Positions 1 to 12,115 of a stretch of 64,000 bases of DNA are shown here, piece by piece. The translations under genes and the position numbers were made by a program. This DNA is from Brienomyrus brachyistius. Taxonomy: Eukaryota > Chordata > Actinopteri > Osteoglossiformes > Mormyridae. Below the pieces are notes generated by a model. That model saw only the letters and a program-made list of their open reading frames with translations. It was not told the origin of the DNA and did no database searches. How positions within the stretch are numbered: the first letter of the stretch is position 1; each line of letters starts with the position of its first letter. The stretch spans positions 19,506,863 through 19,570,862 of the forward strand of contig NC_064542.1 in assembly GCF_023856365.1 (NCBI RefSeq), in the 5' to 3' direction.

Positions 1-1600
1 ATTACTAAATATTTGTGTTCCCACAAACGCTACCATACAGGAATCTAAGAATTCTAAGGATCTGCATGGTCCCCTGGCAGAGGAATCTGCCACCCTGCTG
101 TATTACTTTCCCAGGCTCCAGTCTCACCTTACTATTGGGTATGACTGACCTCTGACCTCAAAGCCATCTTCTGCATACTCACATATGCATGCAGTGTCTG
201 AATGAAAGAGATTCCCAAACAATCCAGCCAGAAAGATGCTGAGAGACAGAGCGGAAAGGGTGTGTCTTTATAATCACATGAGTATGCAGAGTGCATGCAT
301 GTGTGTGATGTAACTGTGTGACATCAAGGTGACTTCAGCTTTTGTAAAGGGAATGTTTTGTGCATCTGTGTGAATGTGCACAACCTCTTTCAAGTCCTAG
401 CAGCCTTTAAAGATTCCACAGTCCCACAGGGCATTTCATACTCTCGTGTATTCTGACTAATGTATGGGCATGTGCATTTCTTAGCTGCTGTCAGTCTGCA
501 ACCTTGGGGCATTTTCTGCATTTGCTTTCATCAACCCATTGTTCAACCTGGCTGTAAAGCTTTGACAACCTACTTTTGAAACTTTAACGTTGGTTTCCTG
601 CAGAATCTGAAGTTATACCCATGATGACCTTTTTCTTGTTGTCCACAAATTGTCGATTAAAGTCAGCTTTCGATCTATAAATGGATCAGATGTATATCAT
701 TCTTACCTATTAAAATTAAGATAAAGGACCAGTAAATGTTAGCAGCTAGAGGGTATACCCTCAAATGGGTAAACGTATGAAAAAAAAAATCACTGCTCAT
801 CATCCACAGTGTTTTCCTACATTATGTCTGACTTTTTAAAATCCTCTAGACATTATGTGCACCCCTCCCCTTTGTTAGATTTGAACTCCTCTTTGTAGGA
901 AGGAGACCTCTTGCTGAGTTTGATTAACAGCAGCTCCTGGTAAAAGAAGGTATGAGTTTTAGCACTGTTAGCACAAAATGCCGTGCATAATATAACGCTT
1001 GAGGCTATAACCTTAAATCCTCCTCCCCTTCAATTAACACCCCCTCCACCTACAACACCTTCCAGATTCATCAGAATCAACTGTACCCTCAACACCCTGC
1101 TGACTGCTCTTCTCAATGTCCTCCATCCCTCCTCGTGATCTCATGGCATCACATTAAGTGTTTGATGTAACATTTGTTTAAAAGATAGATATTCTGGAAT
1201 TGTTCGCATTAAAATCACCTGACCTTCATTGTTTTCCCAGAACATACTCTGAAGCCCTTTGATGTAGTAGTTAGGCCTAAGTAACCCTATAACCCACTTG
1301 GATAATGGCAATCAATGCAGCTCTGTGGAAATACTCACAGACCATTGGCTCTGTTATTCTCTTCCCCAGGGAGGCTGTCTCACTCTAAAGAGGCTTAGTA
1401 CTCTCTCAGAAAAGTCAACTAAACAGAGAGGAATCTGGGTTAAAGGTTATGATGGGCCAATCCTATACTGAAGAGGGCAATGCCTGACCTGGTGCTTTGC
1501 ATGTGCCAGAATCCACGGGATAGAATGCAAGACTGTATCTAAATATGTCTGCCTGTAACAGTATCTGCATTTGAGTGCTTATATGGCTGTATTTGAAATT
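1..1600. other. intergenic, no gene recognised
   Basis: No exon chain, RNA gene or clear transposon end was found here. Only short AT-rich tracts and T/A runs are visible. Confidence 0.5.
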
Positions 1601-1609
1601 GTGTTTGCT

Positions 1610-2190
1610 TCCATTTTGTTGGGTGTCATCCCATCTGCCTGGAAAATGGAACTTGTTGTCCCTATCTGAAAAGAGAAGGGTGTTCGCCTGCATTGCGGCA
1701 ACTACACGGGAGTAATATTTCTTTCAGTGCTGAGTAAGGCCCTTGCTAGGGTCAGGTTCAACAGGATTTGTGATCACTTGTTCACTTACTAGCAACCGGA
1801 GCAGTCTGGTTTTATACCCATGAAGCCTACCTTCGACTGCATCCCGGCACCGAGATTTCTCATCGAGCGCAAATGCAAATATCGGCAAAGTTTCTTTGCA
1901 GTCTTTGTTGATTTTGTTGAAAGCGTTCAATCACCTTGAACGCGTTGCACTGTGGTACATCCTGAAACTTCACAGTATCTGCAATGCTGAGGACCCGAGC
2001 GGTTAGACCAGGACAAGGGGACACCCATGTAATACCTGGCTGCGGAAGACAGATGGCTATTTTCGGAGGGTGGGACTGGTCCACGTATCAGCCTGGGGGG
2101 TTGCCAACTGGGATCACAAGGTGTTTTATTGTGTGGTGAGTATGGCAACACGCTGTACCGGTGCATGCTCTGCAACCTGACCTGACCTAT
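1610..2190 (+). mobile_element. LINE (non-LTR retrotransposon) fragment, internally deleted
   Basis: The plus strand, with frame shifts, reads like the reverse transcriptase core of a fish LINE: a stretch like NYTGV.LLSVLSKALARVRFNRI (about 1690-1765), then PEQSGFIPMKPTFDCI and a VDF-type motif (1795-1925). It then passes directly into sequence resembling the 3' end of the same kind of ORF, near GVANWDHKVF and ending RCTGACSAT (2030-2190). The middle of the polymerase is missing and stops are present, so this is a dead copy. The exact clade is uncertain. Confidence 0.6.
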
Positions 2191-2350
2191 GTTGCTGCTT
2201 TAATGGTCTAGGTGGTTGTGTAGCCCAGAAGATGTTCCCAAGATACTTTCAATGCAGCACAGCTCACCTCCTCCGAGAGATAGAAACCTTGGCAGTGCAC
2301 AGAAGCCCAGAACTCCAGTTCTGTCTCCATATCAGTTTATAGCACATTTA

Positions 2351-3105
2351 CAGTACTGTGCAAACTCCATGAGTGAAAATGATGTTTAAATGAGCACGTT
2401 TGTGTAAAACTATGACATTATGCCCGTGGCACAGTATCAGCTTAGCCATTATGGTTATTTGCAGTAACCAGCCAATTCACCCATTTACTTTTTCACCAGA
2501 CCACTAGCACTCCTTGTGTGGCTAATCAAAACCTCACTGAGTAATTTCACTAATTAAGATTAATTAATTGAGGTGATTGTGAAATTTACCAAACATAGAA
2601 AGGCTGGGGTGCCATTGAAGAGAGGTCTAGAACCCAAAGCAGTGTTCATCCCACATGATATCAGTAACGTATTGGAGAACAGAACAAATTCTTGTTAGTT
2701 ATTATTACTGTAGCTGTTAATTCATGTCGTGACTAGCGCAGGCACGAAGCGGGGAAGCAGCAGTCAGAGCAGGCAAGTCGAACGAAAGAAGAAGAGTTTA
2801 ATTGTAAAACAAAGACCACGATCCACTAGAAACAGGACGGACGTTAATGAGTGGGGAAAACACACCTAATGCAGACGTAAATACATTGATCTAGTGACAG
2901 CAACAGAAAACAGCTGGTAAACACGGGGAATCCACAAGAGGTTAATGAGGGGGCGTGGCACACGGAAGGAGCGGACGATCGGGGCAGGACAATTCACATA
3001 TATTCTAATATGAAATTGTGTTTTTTTTTCCTGAGCAAAAATACATTTACATAAATAGCTTTAATAATTTTTTTTAACTGCCAAAGACTTTTGCATAGTG
3101 CTGTG
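2351..3105. mobile_element. Tc1/mariner-type non-autonomous TIR element, hosting a nested LTR
   Basis: The left end starts CAGTACTGTGCAAA after a TA (2349-2350). The right end, read on the minus strand, starts CACAGCACTATGCAAAAG next to a TA (3106-3107). These imperfect terminal inverted repeats with TA target duplications fit Tc1/mariner insertion. No transposase is left inside. A solo LTR (2725-2991) sits within it, so this element is the older insertion. Confidence 0.65.
2725..2991 (-). mobile_element. solo LTR with 5-bp target duplication
   Basis: The segment has TG...CA ends (plus strand TGTCGTGAC to GGGCAGGACA) and is flanked on both sides by ATTCA (2720-2724 and 2992-2996). A 5-bp duplication and TG/CA ends are typical of LTR retroelements. 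On the minus strand it carries a GTGTGCCACGCCCCCT segment shared with the LTR at 60746-61164, and an ATTAAA. No internal coding region or second LTR is present, so it is a recombined solo LTR. Confidence 0.75.
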
Positions 3106-3107
3106 TA

Positions 3108-5846
3108 TGCTGTTATGTGACAGATTAGGTCATTATTATGTGACGGATTTAAATGGATGGCCCAATGGGATACACTGTGGCCACTTGCCTCCAGAGTTGG
3201 GTCTTTGAATTCTGCTTCTGCTCCATGTGCCTGTGCGGTTTACCTATTTTCTCAGTGTTGTGCAGATTTCCTCTGGGAACTCAAGCTTCCAGGTGACCCT
3301 GACCAGCATAAGTGTTTAGGAGATGTATGGATTAAACTTTAAATGCTTAACAGTTAGAGTGTCTTTAAATGAAGAAATGTATATCTGGAGATTTAGTAAA
3401 ACAGTGAGGTGCACATTACTTGGCTGTTAATGATTTTAGCTAATTGTTTAAGAATGTGGGAGTGAAAACGTTAAGCACCGACAGTCTCCTCAAGAAAAAG
3501 AATCTGAACACAGTCAGCATACTTCATATGCGCAGCATTAATTGCCAGCTAGCATGTTTGCGCCGATTCGTCTAAGAAGAACACAGAGATCAGATTCCAG
3601 TGTACAGTCAATTGCTGACAAAACATATTTCTTTTGACAAATACTTTTATCTGTTACTAGGTGAAAGGAGTATGTCTGCCTGTAGGGGTTTGTAGATCAA
3701 GGCCTCGAGTGTGTGCGTGATTGCCGGATTCAGACTTGTGTTTCCACTTAGTGAGTCTTGGCAAAGCACACTTCCCCAGCTTCAGGTAACAGTCACCTCA
3801 GGCCCAAGCACTGTAGGTTTACTAAGAACTTATTTTTTCAGTTTTTATTATTTAGCCAGTAAATAACTTGGACAAAATTGTCAAAGACTGTTAAATCAAG
3901 GGGAAGCATGTACAGAATAGTAATTTCCTGCATTTATGTACTTCCTATTTCCATGGAATTCCCTTAGGGTGCCTGTCTACTTCTGAGGCCTCAGTGAGTC
4001 TAACTGTGTTTGCAGATCATGGCACTGGCCACAAGGGGCACTCTTTCACCCTCACTTATTGCTGCCCACTGCTATCACCAGGAGGGACAACATGTTGTCC
4101 CAGTAAAGGAACAGAGCATTTATGAGGCTATTAATCTTAGCATAACTGTTATCAGAATCACTCTCTCTTGTTTCCTCTTCCAGTTAAAAAAAGGCATTAA
4201 TCTTCCGCCCCATCTACAGGGTTGCAAGTCCACACCACCAACTCACAGGCTCACCCATCCCAGATCCAGCAGGGACAGGTGGCCAATCAGATGGCTGGTG
4301 GGCAAAAGGACCCTCCCACTGAGCCTCCCAAGGTCACCCACAGGGAAAGGAAGCTAGCTGCTCACAAAATGCCATGCAAATGCACATGAAAAGATGTAAT
4401 CAGCATCCACAAAACCAAATAAACATGCATCACATCGCTCTAGAAATCAGTCTGTAAATCAAACACCAAAAATTCACATTTTGGGGCCCAAATAATTATA
4501 ATGCCCATTTTAGAAAGAAAGAGCATTAATGACTCCAATGTTCAGTATTTTATCTCACATTTATTTGACACACAATGACTTTACAGTTGCGTTGAATATT
4601 TCATTTCACTGATGTGTTTTGTTTAATTTATAAAATTTGTTTAATTTATTAAATCTGATTAAATTCTGAACCAGGTATCCTGTTAGGCAGTGACCTGGGT
4701 CAGTTATGGCACAGTTTATGCCACTATTTTGGACAAAGGATTCAATGGGGTACGGCCTATAGATATGACAACACCACTGAAACGTGAGATGAGAAAAAGA
4801 GACGTTTTGAAACATAACACCTGCATCCCTATGTCTGCAAAACTCCAATACACAGTATACAAAACCTAGGCACCACAATGAAGGATATTCCTGCGTAGTA
4901 GGTCTGTGAGATTGGAAGTCAAAAAGAAAGTATTTAAGCCTCAGTAGTTTGGCTGGTGAGAGAAGCTGTGTAACTTGGTAACAGATTAGGTAACATACTG
5001 TGCTGGAGCCTAGCCTGAAAGAGGCCACCAAGTCAATCCACGTCAGTGACTTTGGTCCTGTTAGATCAACAGTAACTCAAACCTTCCAGCGGCCACCGGT
5101 AGGTTACGAATCCACCGATCCTAGCGGCTCTGCTAGATAGAGAAGCACCTGCAGGCTATTCTGTAAATCGGAGTTGAAGTAGAAGCCATCTGTCACTGCC
5201 TAAAGGCTGTGGAGGCAAGACAGGAGCTGTTCACACTGGCCAGGGGTGGAAGGTGAGAGAGCAGAAGTGTAACTGACTGGTAGAGAGAGACGTGTGTTAC
5301 CATTCGGCAATTCCACCCTACAAAGGCGAAACGAAGCAACTGCACTAACACTGAAACTAAAAAAAGGGGTTCAAAGTTTTCAACTGTGCACCCATTTATA
5401 CAGTGGGCATGTAAACGACAGTGTTTTCATCAGTACCGATCATTGTCAAACTAAAATATTTTATCACTACAAGTAGAGCCAAGAGACACGATTTAAGTCA
5501 GGTATACAGTGTGTACATTATATCCTTTAAAACACACACATTCAGAATCATTATGAAAATGGAATAAGGCAGGAATATTAGGCTACTACAATTGTTCCAG
5601 AGTAAAAATTTGAATGCATTGTTGAAATAGATCAATGTGGTTTGGGTACAGGTACTAAATAAGAATTACATTTTTGAGATTAAAGACCTCAGTCATTTTT
5701 CTTTTTACAGAATTATTCTAAATGCACGTATAGAGAAATGACAGCTATTTTCATTTGAGAGAATTCATTAGAAACAACATGTAAACAGCCTTGCGGCGGG
5801 CAAGTGGTAATCTTATGTGTGTCCTTTTTTCGCATTTGCGTGTGTG

Positions 5847-5848
<2 letters not shown>
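3108..5848. other. intergenic, no gene recognised
   Basis: Several open frames occur, the longest 141 codons at 4606-5031 on the minus strand. None shows a recognisable domain or a splice-supported continuation. Confidence 0.5.

Positions 5849-5850
<2 letters not shown>

Positions 5851-5923
<73 letters not shown>
5851..5923. repeat. (GA)n microsatellite
   Basis: Uninterrupted AG dinucleotides, about 36 copies, preceded by a short TG run. The open frames through it on both strands are artefacts of the repeat. Confidence 0.97.
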
Positions 5924-5927
<4 letters not shown>

Positions 5928-7685
5928 GGAAGCTTCTGACTGCATGACGGCACTTGAAGACAGATGCCGTGTGCGGTAGTGCGAATAGGACACACCGCGC
6001 AGGTTATCGCACTCAACATGATTGAACCAAAACCGGCAGCTCAGAATAACACCACTCGTTTTTAACCACTGTATTTTTTAACAGGACGTATTATTGGTGT
6101 TTGATCATTTTCCTGCTATATACGACATCAGAGATACCATTGCATGGGACTGCGTCTGTCTGCATTGGCCGCTTTTACTGTATTGTGAGATTCAATCAGG
6201 AATGAGGACGTTGTAACACGTTCTTTATTTTACGCAAGACTTGACAGCGTACCGAGGACTATGTACTGAAGAGTCGGTGGGGGTGCTAGAAAGCAGCGTT
6301 TTAACCCGCATGACCGGCTAACAGAGAGGGGAAGGTGACTGCAGTTCCGCTACTTTAAGTTGATCTCAATATCAGCCGGTCCCGCGATCTACCATTTTGT
6401 TATTCGCACCATTTATCTAAACTGTTCCGCCTGATACCGAGCGGGGGAAAGAAACAGGCAGAGGATTTAAATCGAGCTAGTCTTGACAATCAACTTTGAA
6501 TCTATAATGATTTCAAGTATCATAACCATTGCCAAACATGCGGATACTACGTAAATATTGCGATCACTGGCGTTGGAAACAACTGAAAAAGATTCAAAAG
6601 GCAACATTGACAGGTAGTTCATGCGAAACGCTGTGTCCCGAAGCGATCCATTATTCTGACCTGTTACCTCGCATGCGGATTTGAATGAAATACAGGTGAC
6701 AAGTTTTTTTTTTCTACAGAAATCGACTGGAGTCATTGATCACCGAAAAATACAGGTAAATAGATACATTTAATGGAAACATACATAATGCACGAAGAGC
6801 CATCAATAATACAATATGGAACAGCAAAATATATTGTTAATCCCACTATCTAGATTCACATGACCTACTTTCACAAGGTGCTTTTTTTCAGATGCGAGTT
6901 AAAATCGCTTTGTTATTCGGCAGAATATTGCTGTGTGAGACGTCGAACATAATATATGGCATGTTAATAAGACAATATACTTGTATACAGTGATCAAGTA
7001 TTTTAATTTTAAGTAATGTTGTATTGCTGTGGATAAAAATTGTCGTCGAGGAACAGAAAACTGTTTTACAGATAATTCATTATCACGCGATGAGCTGAAT
7101 GACAGCGGTAATGAAAAACAGATAAAATATTAACTTGTTGTTTGTGACTTTGTTCTAACGTATTGCAAGGTCAGGGAGAAGCCCAAAGATAAAGCATAAG
7201 AGAAAGGAACAATTATACATTTTTCCGGCCATTTTAATATACGCATTTTTTAGATGTTGAAACCAAAACTATTGTTAGAACCCAATTAGCGGTACATCGC
7301 AAGGACTTTTGCTGTCTGTGAAAAAAAATGTTTATGGACACATGTCTACAAGCAGACATTGTACTACAGTGGGACTTTGGATTACAACCAGGAAAACCTC
7401 TATGGAAATCAACCCTTTGGACTTTGATTAATTGCAAAGAGTTGTACTCGACTACTTAATGAAATAGCATTATTTTGAAGAATTTTGCACAACTTTAATA
7501 AGTTCATTGATGAAATTAGCTGCTGGTTTAAGAGTGCCTTGGTCTGATGGAGTCTTTCTGGCTGAATCACATTGACTGGGAATGAAGACAGTGGAACGTA
7601 CACAAGCTGCATCAGTAAGCAATATCCGATCCGACCTTTAAGCAGGATTTCATTAAGGTAATTGAACTGTCGCTCCTGATCCGCC
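5924..7685. other. upstream region of the PAQR gene
   Basis: AT-rich, with no second gene visible. It probably contains the promoter and any 5' untranslated exon of the PAQR gene, but no core promoter could be placed. Confidence 0.4.
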
Positions 7686-8837
7686 ATGCTGCTGAGATGC
7701 AGCCGGCCCTCGCAGCCTTTGCTGAGGCACACCGACGTACCGCAGCGTGTGACAGAGAGCTTCATCCTCTCAGGCTACCGTTTCCCCAACTACAGTCTAC
7801 GCGAGTGCCTGGCCTCCGCCTTCCGGCCCACCAACGAGACCGGCAACTTCTGGACGCACTTCCTGGCTGTGTTCGTCTTTGCCTTCCACTTCCTCGAGCT
7901 GTTTGGCTGGGAGGGCCGGCCATCTTACGGCGACCCATTTTTCTACCCCTTCTGGAACTACTTCATCGGTGTCTTCTTGCTGTTGATGGCTAGCAGCCTG
8001 GCTCACCTTCTCAACTCCATGTCGCTGCTGATCCGAGAGATCTGCTTCTTTGTGGACTATGGCACCATCAGCGCCTATACTGTGGGCTCCTCACTAGCTT
8101 ATTTCTACTACATCCATCCAAGGGCCGGGATCACTGCACTAGGACATCACAATGTCACATGGGAGGTGAAGACAGTCCACGAGGGGCCCCCTCTGCGTCC
8201 TCCTTCCCTCTTGTCCCCTCCGTCGGCCTTCCCAGAGTTCCACATGTTCTTTGAGAGCTTCTATATCCCTAGCGCTTGTGTGGTGGCGCTCATCTGCACC
8301 CTAGCCTGCTGCAACACCCGCCAGCGCTGGAGAAGGCACCGCTATGTCATCCGCACCCTGGTCTTCCTGTTGCCCTTCATCGTGGCATCCACACCCATCT
8401 TTTACCGCCTCCTCCGACCATCAGTTGCCTCAGCCCAGTCCTCATCTCTCTGCCCCGGATCTCTTGGTCTTTTCTTCTCCCGGCACTGCTTCTGGCTGCT
8501 GGTGTCAGCACTCTTCAACATCAGCAAGTTCCCCGAGCGGCTGTCCCCCGGGAAGTTTGACATCTGGGGCCACAGCCACCAGTGGTTCCATTGCTGCACC
8601 TTCCTCTCCATCCTGGATGAGCTGCACATGATCAAGGCTGAAATTCGGGCCCTTGCCCTGCATCCAGCCCTGACCCTACCTGCCTTGGCCCCACCCCCGC
8701 TGCCAGGGCCCACCCTCTACTCCACCTATGGTGTGATGTTCACCCTGCAGGGCTGCATTGGTGCCATAATCTCCTGGTTTTCCTGGGGGGCCTGTCGAAA
8801 TCAGGGCACCAAGGCAGAGCACCTTAAGTCACATTGA
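7686..8837 (+). CDS. PAQR-family membrane progestin receptor, PAQR9 (mPR epsilon)-like
   Basis: A single uninterrupted 383-aa frame. PAQR proteins are seven- or eight-helix membrane proteins related to adiponectin receptors; the mPR branch senses progestins at the cell surface. Family marks, in order: VPQRVTESFILSGYR (18-32), the TNET..NFWTH box (49-58), H107 in the second helix (SSLAHLL), DYG at 124-126, an FW-rich helix at 269-280, and FDIWGHSHQWFH (291-302), supplying the HxxxH pair expected for metal binding. A hydrophobic stretch at 345-368 suggests an eighth helix. The ECLAS...PTNET run, VACC-type fourth helix, intronless frame and length fit PAQR9 (about 377 aa) better than PAQR5-8. 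A Pro-rich insert lies at 166-184. It could be a fish paralogue rather than the strict PAQR9 orthologue. The frame is intact and presumably active. Confidence 0.85.
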   Translation: MLLRCSRPSQPLLRHTDVPQRVTESFILSGYRFPNYSLRECLASAFRPTNETGNFWTHFLAVFVFAFHFLELFGWEGRPSYGDPFFYPFWNYFIGVFLLLMASSLAHLLNSMSLLIREICFFVDYGTISAYTVGSSLAYFYYIHPRAGITALGHHNVTWEVKTVHEGPPLRPPSLLSPPSAFPEFHMFFESFYIPSACVVALICTLACCNTRQRWRRHRYVIRTLVFLLPFIVASTPIFYRLLRPSVASAQSSSLCPGSLGLFFSRHCFWLLVSALFNISKFPERLSPGKFDIWGHSHQWFHCCTFLSILDELHMIKAEIRALALHPALTLPALAPPPLPGPTLYSTYGVMFTLQGCIGAIISWFSWGACRNQGTKAEHLKSH

Positions 8838-10620
8838 AGCCCCTCAAATCACCAGCCCTGACCTCCTCTCATCACTTTTTTCTTTTCAATTCTCGATAAG
8901 TTGTATTCCATTTTACATGTATGAGAAAACTAGTTCTCAATAAGTCCTTTTGTGATTCAAAATCATTGTTTGTACACGCAGGCTGTCAGCAGCCTTGTTT
9001 CTACCTTTGTGCAAATAGGAGGTAATTGCCTCGTCATTTTCATCAGTCGAGTAGCAATGAAACTGCATCTCTGGTCTGACGCACAGTTGCTCCCAGGGCA
9101 ACACATTTCTGTATGTTTTATGAAATTCTGATTGTAGAGATTCATAGCTTACAAATCAGGGTATGCTTTATACAAATGATAATAATTTTTTTTCTTGTTT
9201 GAGTCTCATAAATAGTCTTTTTTATTATCTAAAATTAACATGCAAAACATTTGATTTCTGAGCACTGGTTCTGAGTAACTGATAAATATAGCAAAATATA
9301 ACGTTAATATAATTGTCACAAGTACTGTAAAATCATTATCTATTTGTATAGTACTGTTCTAATGTTGCTGTCAGCAGTGGCAAACAGCAAGCATGTGACT
9401 TGTTTTCAACGAATCATTTTTAAACCAGATTAGCGCTGAGCTAGATGCTGCAATTGACTGGTGGAGTCCATTCTACCTGGATTGGAGGAGCTTTGCTTAA
9501 ACAAATGATCGACCGTCGCAGTGAGAATACACAAATTCAGCGGAGGAGGGCACAACCTTGGGCATGCACATCAAACACAAAGTTCCCCATCGCCTTCTTC
9601 ATCCCTCATGATGAATCCAGAGAACAATCTCTGGCATCGGTCTAACATACAGGGGCACCCTGCTTGTGTGGTTTGAAAGATCATCTCGTAGAAGCTGTGG
9701 CTTTGTTGTAGAGTGTGTTTGGTCAGATGGGGGCGTAGACAGTCACAGCCTCTGGTACATGTGCAGAGTGATTTTACCCAAACTTCCCGTCTGCCTCCTT
9801 GCCATCTGCCTGCTGCTTTCTATATGCTCCCGTTCTCAGTAACTTTGCCCCTCCTGTCCATTGTTCTGCTAGTTCGTCCATATGTTCCTCTTCCGAATAG
9901 GTTTGCCCTTTTTGTTAATTGTCCCGCTAGTTCCTATCCCCTCTCTAGCTGCGTACCTCTGCTGTTCATCGTTACTTCAGTTTGTCAGCCATCGATTCCA
10001 TTTTAAAAAGGATTTTGCATCGCTGGGTGACAGTGGTAAGGTACGGCAGTCGCAGTTGAATTATTGTTTTTGGTGTCTTTGTGCATTTCCTTAGAGTTTC
10101 CGGAGTTGTCTTTGCAATTTGTGACAGCTCCAGTCCTCTAGGTGGCCTATGGCGTCGGTCCATTTTTTCATGGGCAGCTCTAAGACAACTGTGATGGAGA
10201 ATGGCTATTGTGACTGGATGAAGCCAGTGTCTCCTTTGACAGGGTCCTGTACAGCTACAAGGTGCTTTAAATGTCTCTGGTTCATTGAATGTAGTCAAGT
10301 GTCGCTTCTCATCTCGTCTTATCCTTTGCCACCTCTTTCCATGCTTTTCCTAGTTCTCCTACTATACCTCTCTCTCACTCTCACTCTTCCTCACTGCTTT
10401 TTCCCCGTGGCCTCAGTCTCATTTCCTCTTCTCGGAGCCTTGAGGGGAGGCGGAGCAGTAGACACAACACAAATACTTTTGGCTGCAGGGCAGTTGTGCC
10501 TCCAGATTAGCAGAACTGAGAGCCTGTAAGTAAACAGGCCAGTGAACTTGCTCAGGAGACCGTTTTTGTGTCAAATTAGGTAAAGCGAATGGATAGAATT
10601 AGAGCAGTAAGTTTTGTGAG
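8838..10620. other. 3' flank of the PAQR gene and intergenic DNA
   Basis: The start presumably holds the PAQR 3' untranslated region, though no clear AATAAA was found close by. The rest shows no gene or strong repeat. Confidence 0.4.
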
Positions 10621-10621
10621 G

Positions 10622-10954
10622 GTCCATCCGTCCATCTTCCAAACACTTATCCCTGTGCATGGTGACAGGAGGGCTGGAAGCCTACATGAAGCAGCATTGG
10701 GCACAAGGCTTGGGATCACACTGAACAGAATTCCAACGCATCCATTATATGACATATAGACACAGACACACACTGTGGGCAAATAAGAGACGCCCAAGAA
10801 GCCTAATTGCATGTTTTCAGACAGCTGGATGAAACCAGAGAACCCCAAAAAGACCCAAACGACTCAGGAAGAACATGCCAACTCCACACACTGAGCAGAA
10901 GCAGGAGTGAAACCAGCGTCTCTGGAGGCAACAGTGCTATCAACCACGATGCCC
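10622..10954 (-). mobile_element. tRNA-derived SINE, diverged copy
   Basis: Same family as the full copy at 19643-19997: the reversed (ATGG)n tail (CATCCGTCCATC), a reversed 'cactgggc' box, 'gaacatgccaactcc', and the reversed head 'acagtgctatcaacca'. It is diverged and has lost a clean B box. Confidence 0.7.
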
Positions 10955-11084
10955 TTTCCTGAGACTCCATTTTACTTATTTCAGTAAAATTAAAAATATC
11001 AAAGCCATAATTTGCATAGAAAGCCATATCGGAATCTCTCTTTTTTTTTTTTGTTTCGCCTCAGACTTTGAAGTACTCATGAAG

Positions 11085-12115
11085 CCAATCCGCTTGTTAA
11101 GTCACGGTGTTTGAATCACACGATGAAACTGTTTGTGGGGCCAACCTGGGTACAGACTAATACAGTATCGTACACCTCAGTGTTTTAATCAATCTTAAAC
11201 AAAGAAGAACAAAATAATTGTCTTACTTCTGCTTTCCACGTAACAAGAAAGAGAAGAGGAAGTGGCTGCGTAAACTAAACAGCCGTTTATTTTCGAATTC
11301 GCAATTCTTTAAATGCTAATGTGTCATGCATTTCATTTTGTGTATAATGGTACACAAAATTCACAGTTTAGTACAAACCTCATTTTTGGGGTCACCGTTC
11401 TGTGTAATTTCGATACAGCAGGGAAAACAGAATTTGCTCTGAGACTATTTGTTATTAAAAACTGCAAAAACAAATTAGGAAGAGTTGTAAACCAGAGGAA
11501 GTGTGGCCGTTGACATGTCTGAATAACATGAGGCACTTATTTGCAACATATAAAATCTTCAATTGAAAATATAGCATCATAATTTTAATTGATTAAATCC
11601 TGTGTTCTTTAGTACTCAGTATGGTTGCCTATGTGTAGCTGAATTTGCCTAAATGGCACAGGGAGACTAACTCACAGAGGCTGTTTCCGCCTTGCTCCGG
11701 TCATGCATACATTTAGATGACGTTGTCTTGAATGAGTTAGCACGTTGGCTGTGTTTCCAGCTGCATGTCCGAGTTCGATATAACTGAGCTGACAGACACT
11801 CTTGGCCTAATCACCCACTCTCTCTCCAGTGCTGGTGTAATTTATTGAGAAATCAAAATGTTCCCAAACCGTCGATTATGACTGGCTGTGACCAGGAGTA
11901 GCCGTAACTCACAGCAACACTTAGCACAATGTTTTCCATATCTACTTCTGAATTTAGGTTCTGCTTGTGCTAAGAGATGTGTTCATGTGTTAAATTGTGC
12001 GTAGCAAACTGAAAATGATGCACCAAACGTACCGATAATTCCTTCTCGGAGGACAGCTACACCCATCACTCAGTTTTTACGTCATGCTTTGGGTCAGACT
12101 TAACAAGCGGATTGG
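11085..12115. repeat. 1.03-kb segment bounded by a perfect 19-bp inverted repeat
   Basis: CCAATCCGCTTGTTAAGTC at 11085-11103 recurs as its exact reverse complement at 12097-12115. No transposase-like frame lies between, and no convincing target duplication is seen. It may be a non-autonomous DNA transposon or an old inverted duplication. Confidence 0.6.

Noticed and set aside
4606..5031. 141-codon minus-strand frame
   Set aside because: No recognisable domain, ends in low-complexity AT-rich codons, and no adjoining exons.
5751..6019. Ser-Leu and Arg-Glu repeat proteins over the GA tract
   Set aside because: Translation of a dinucleotide repeat on both strands.
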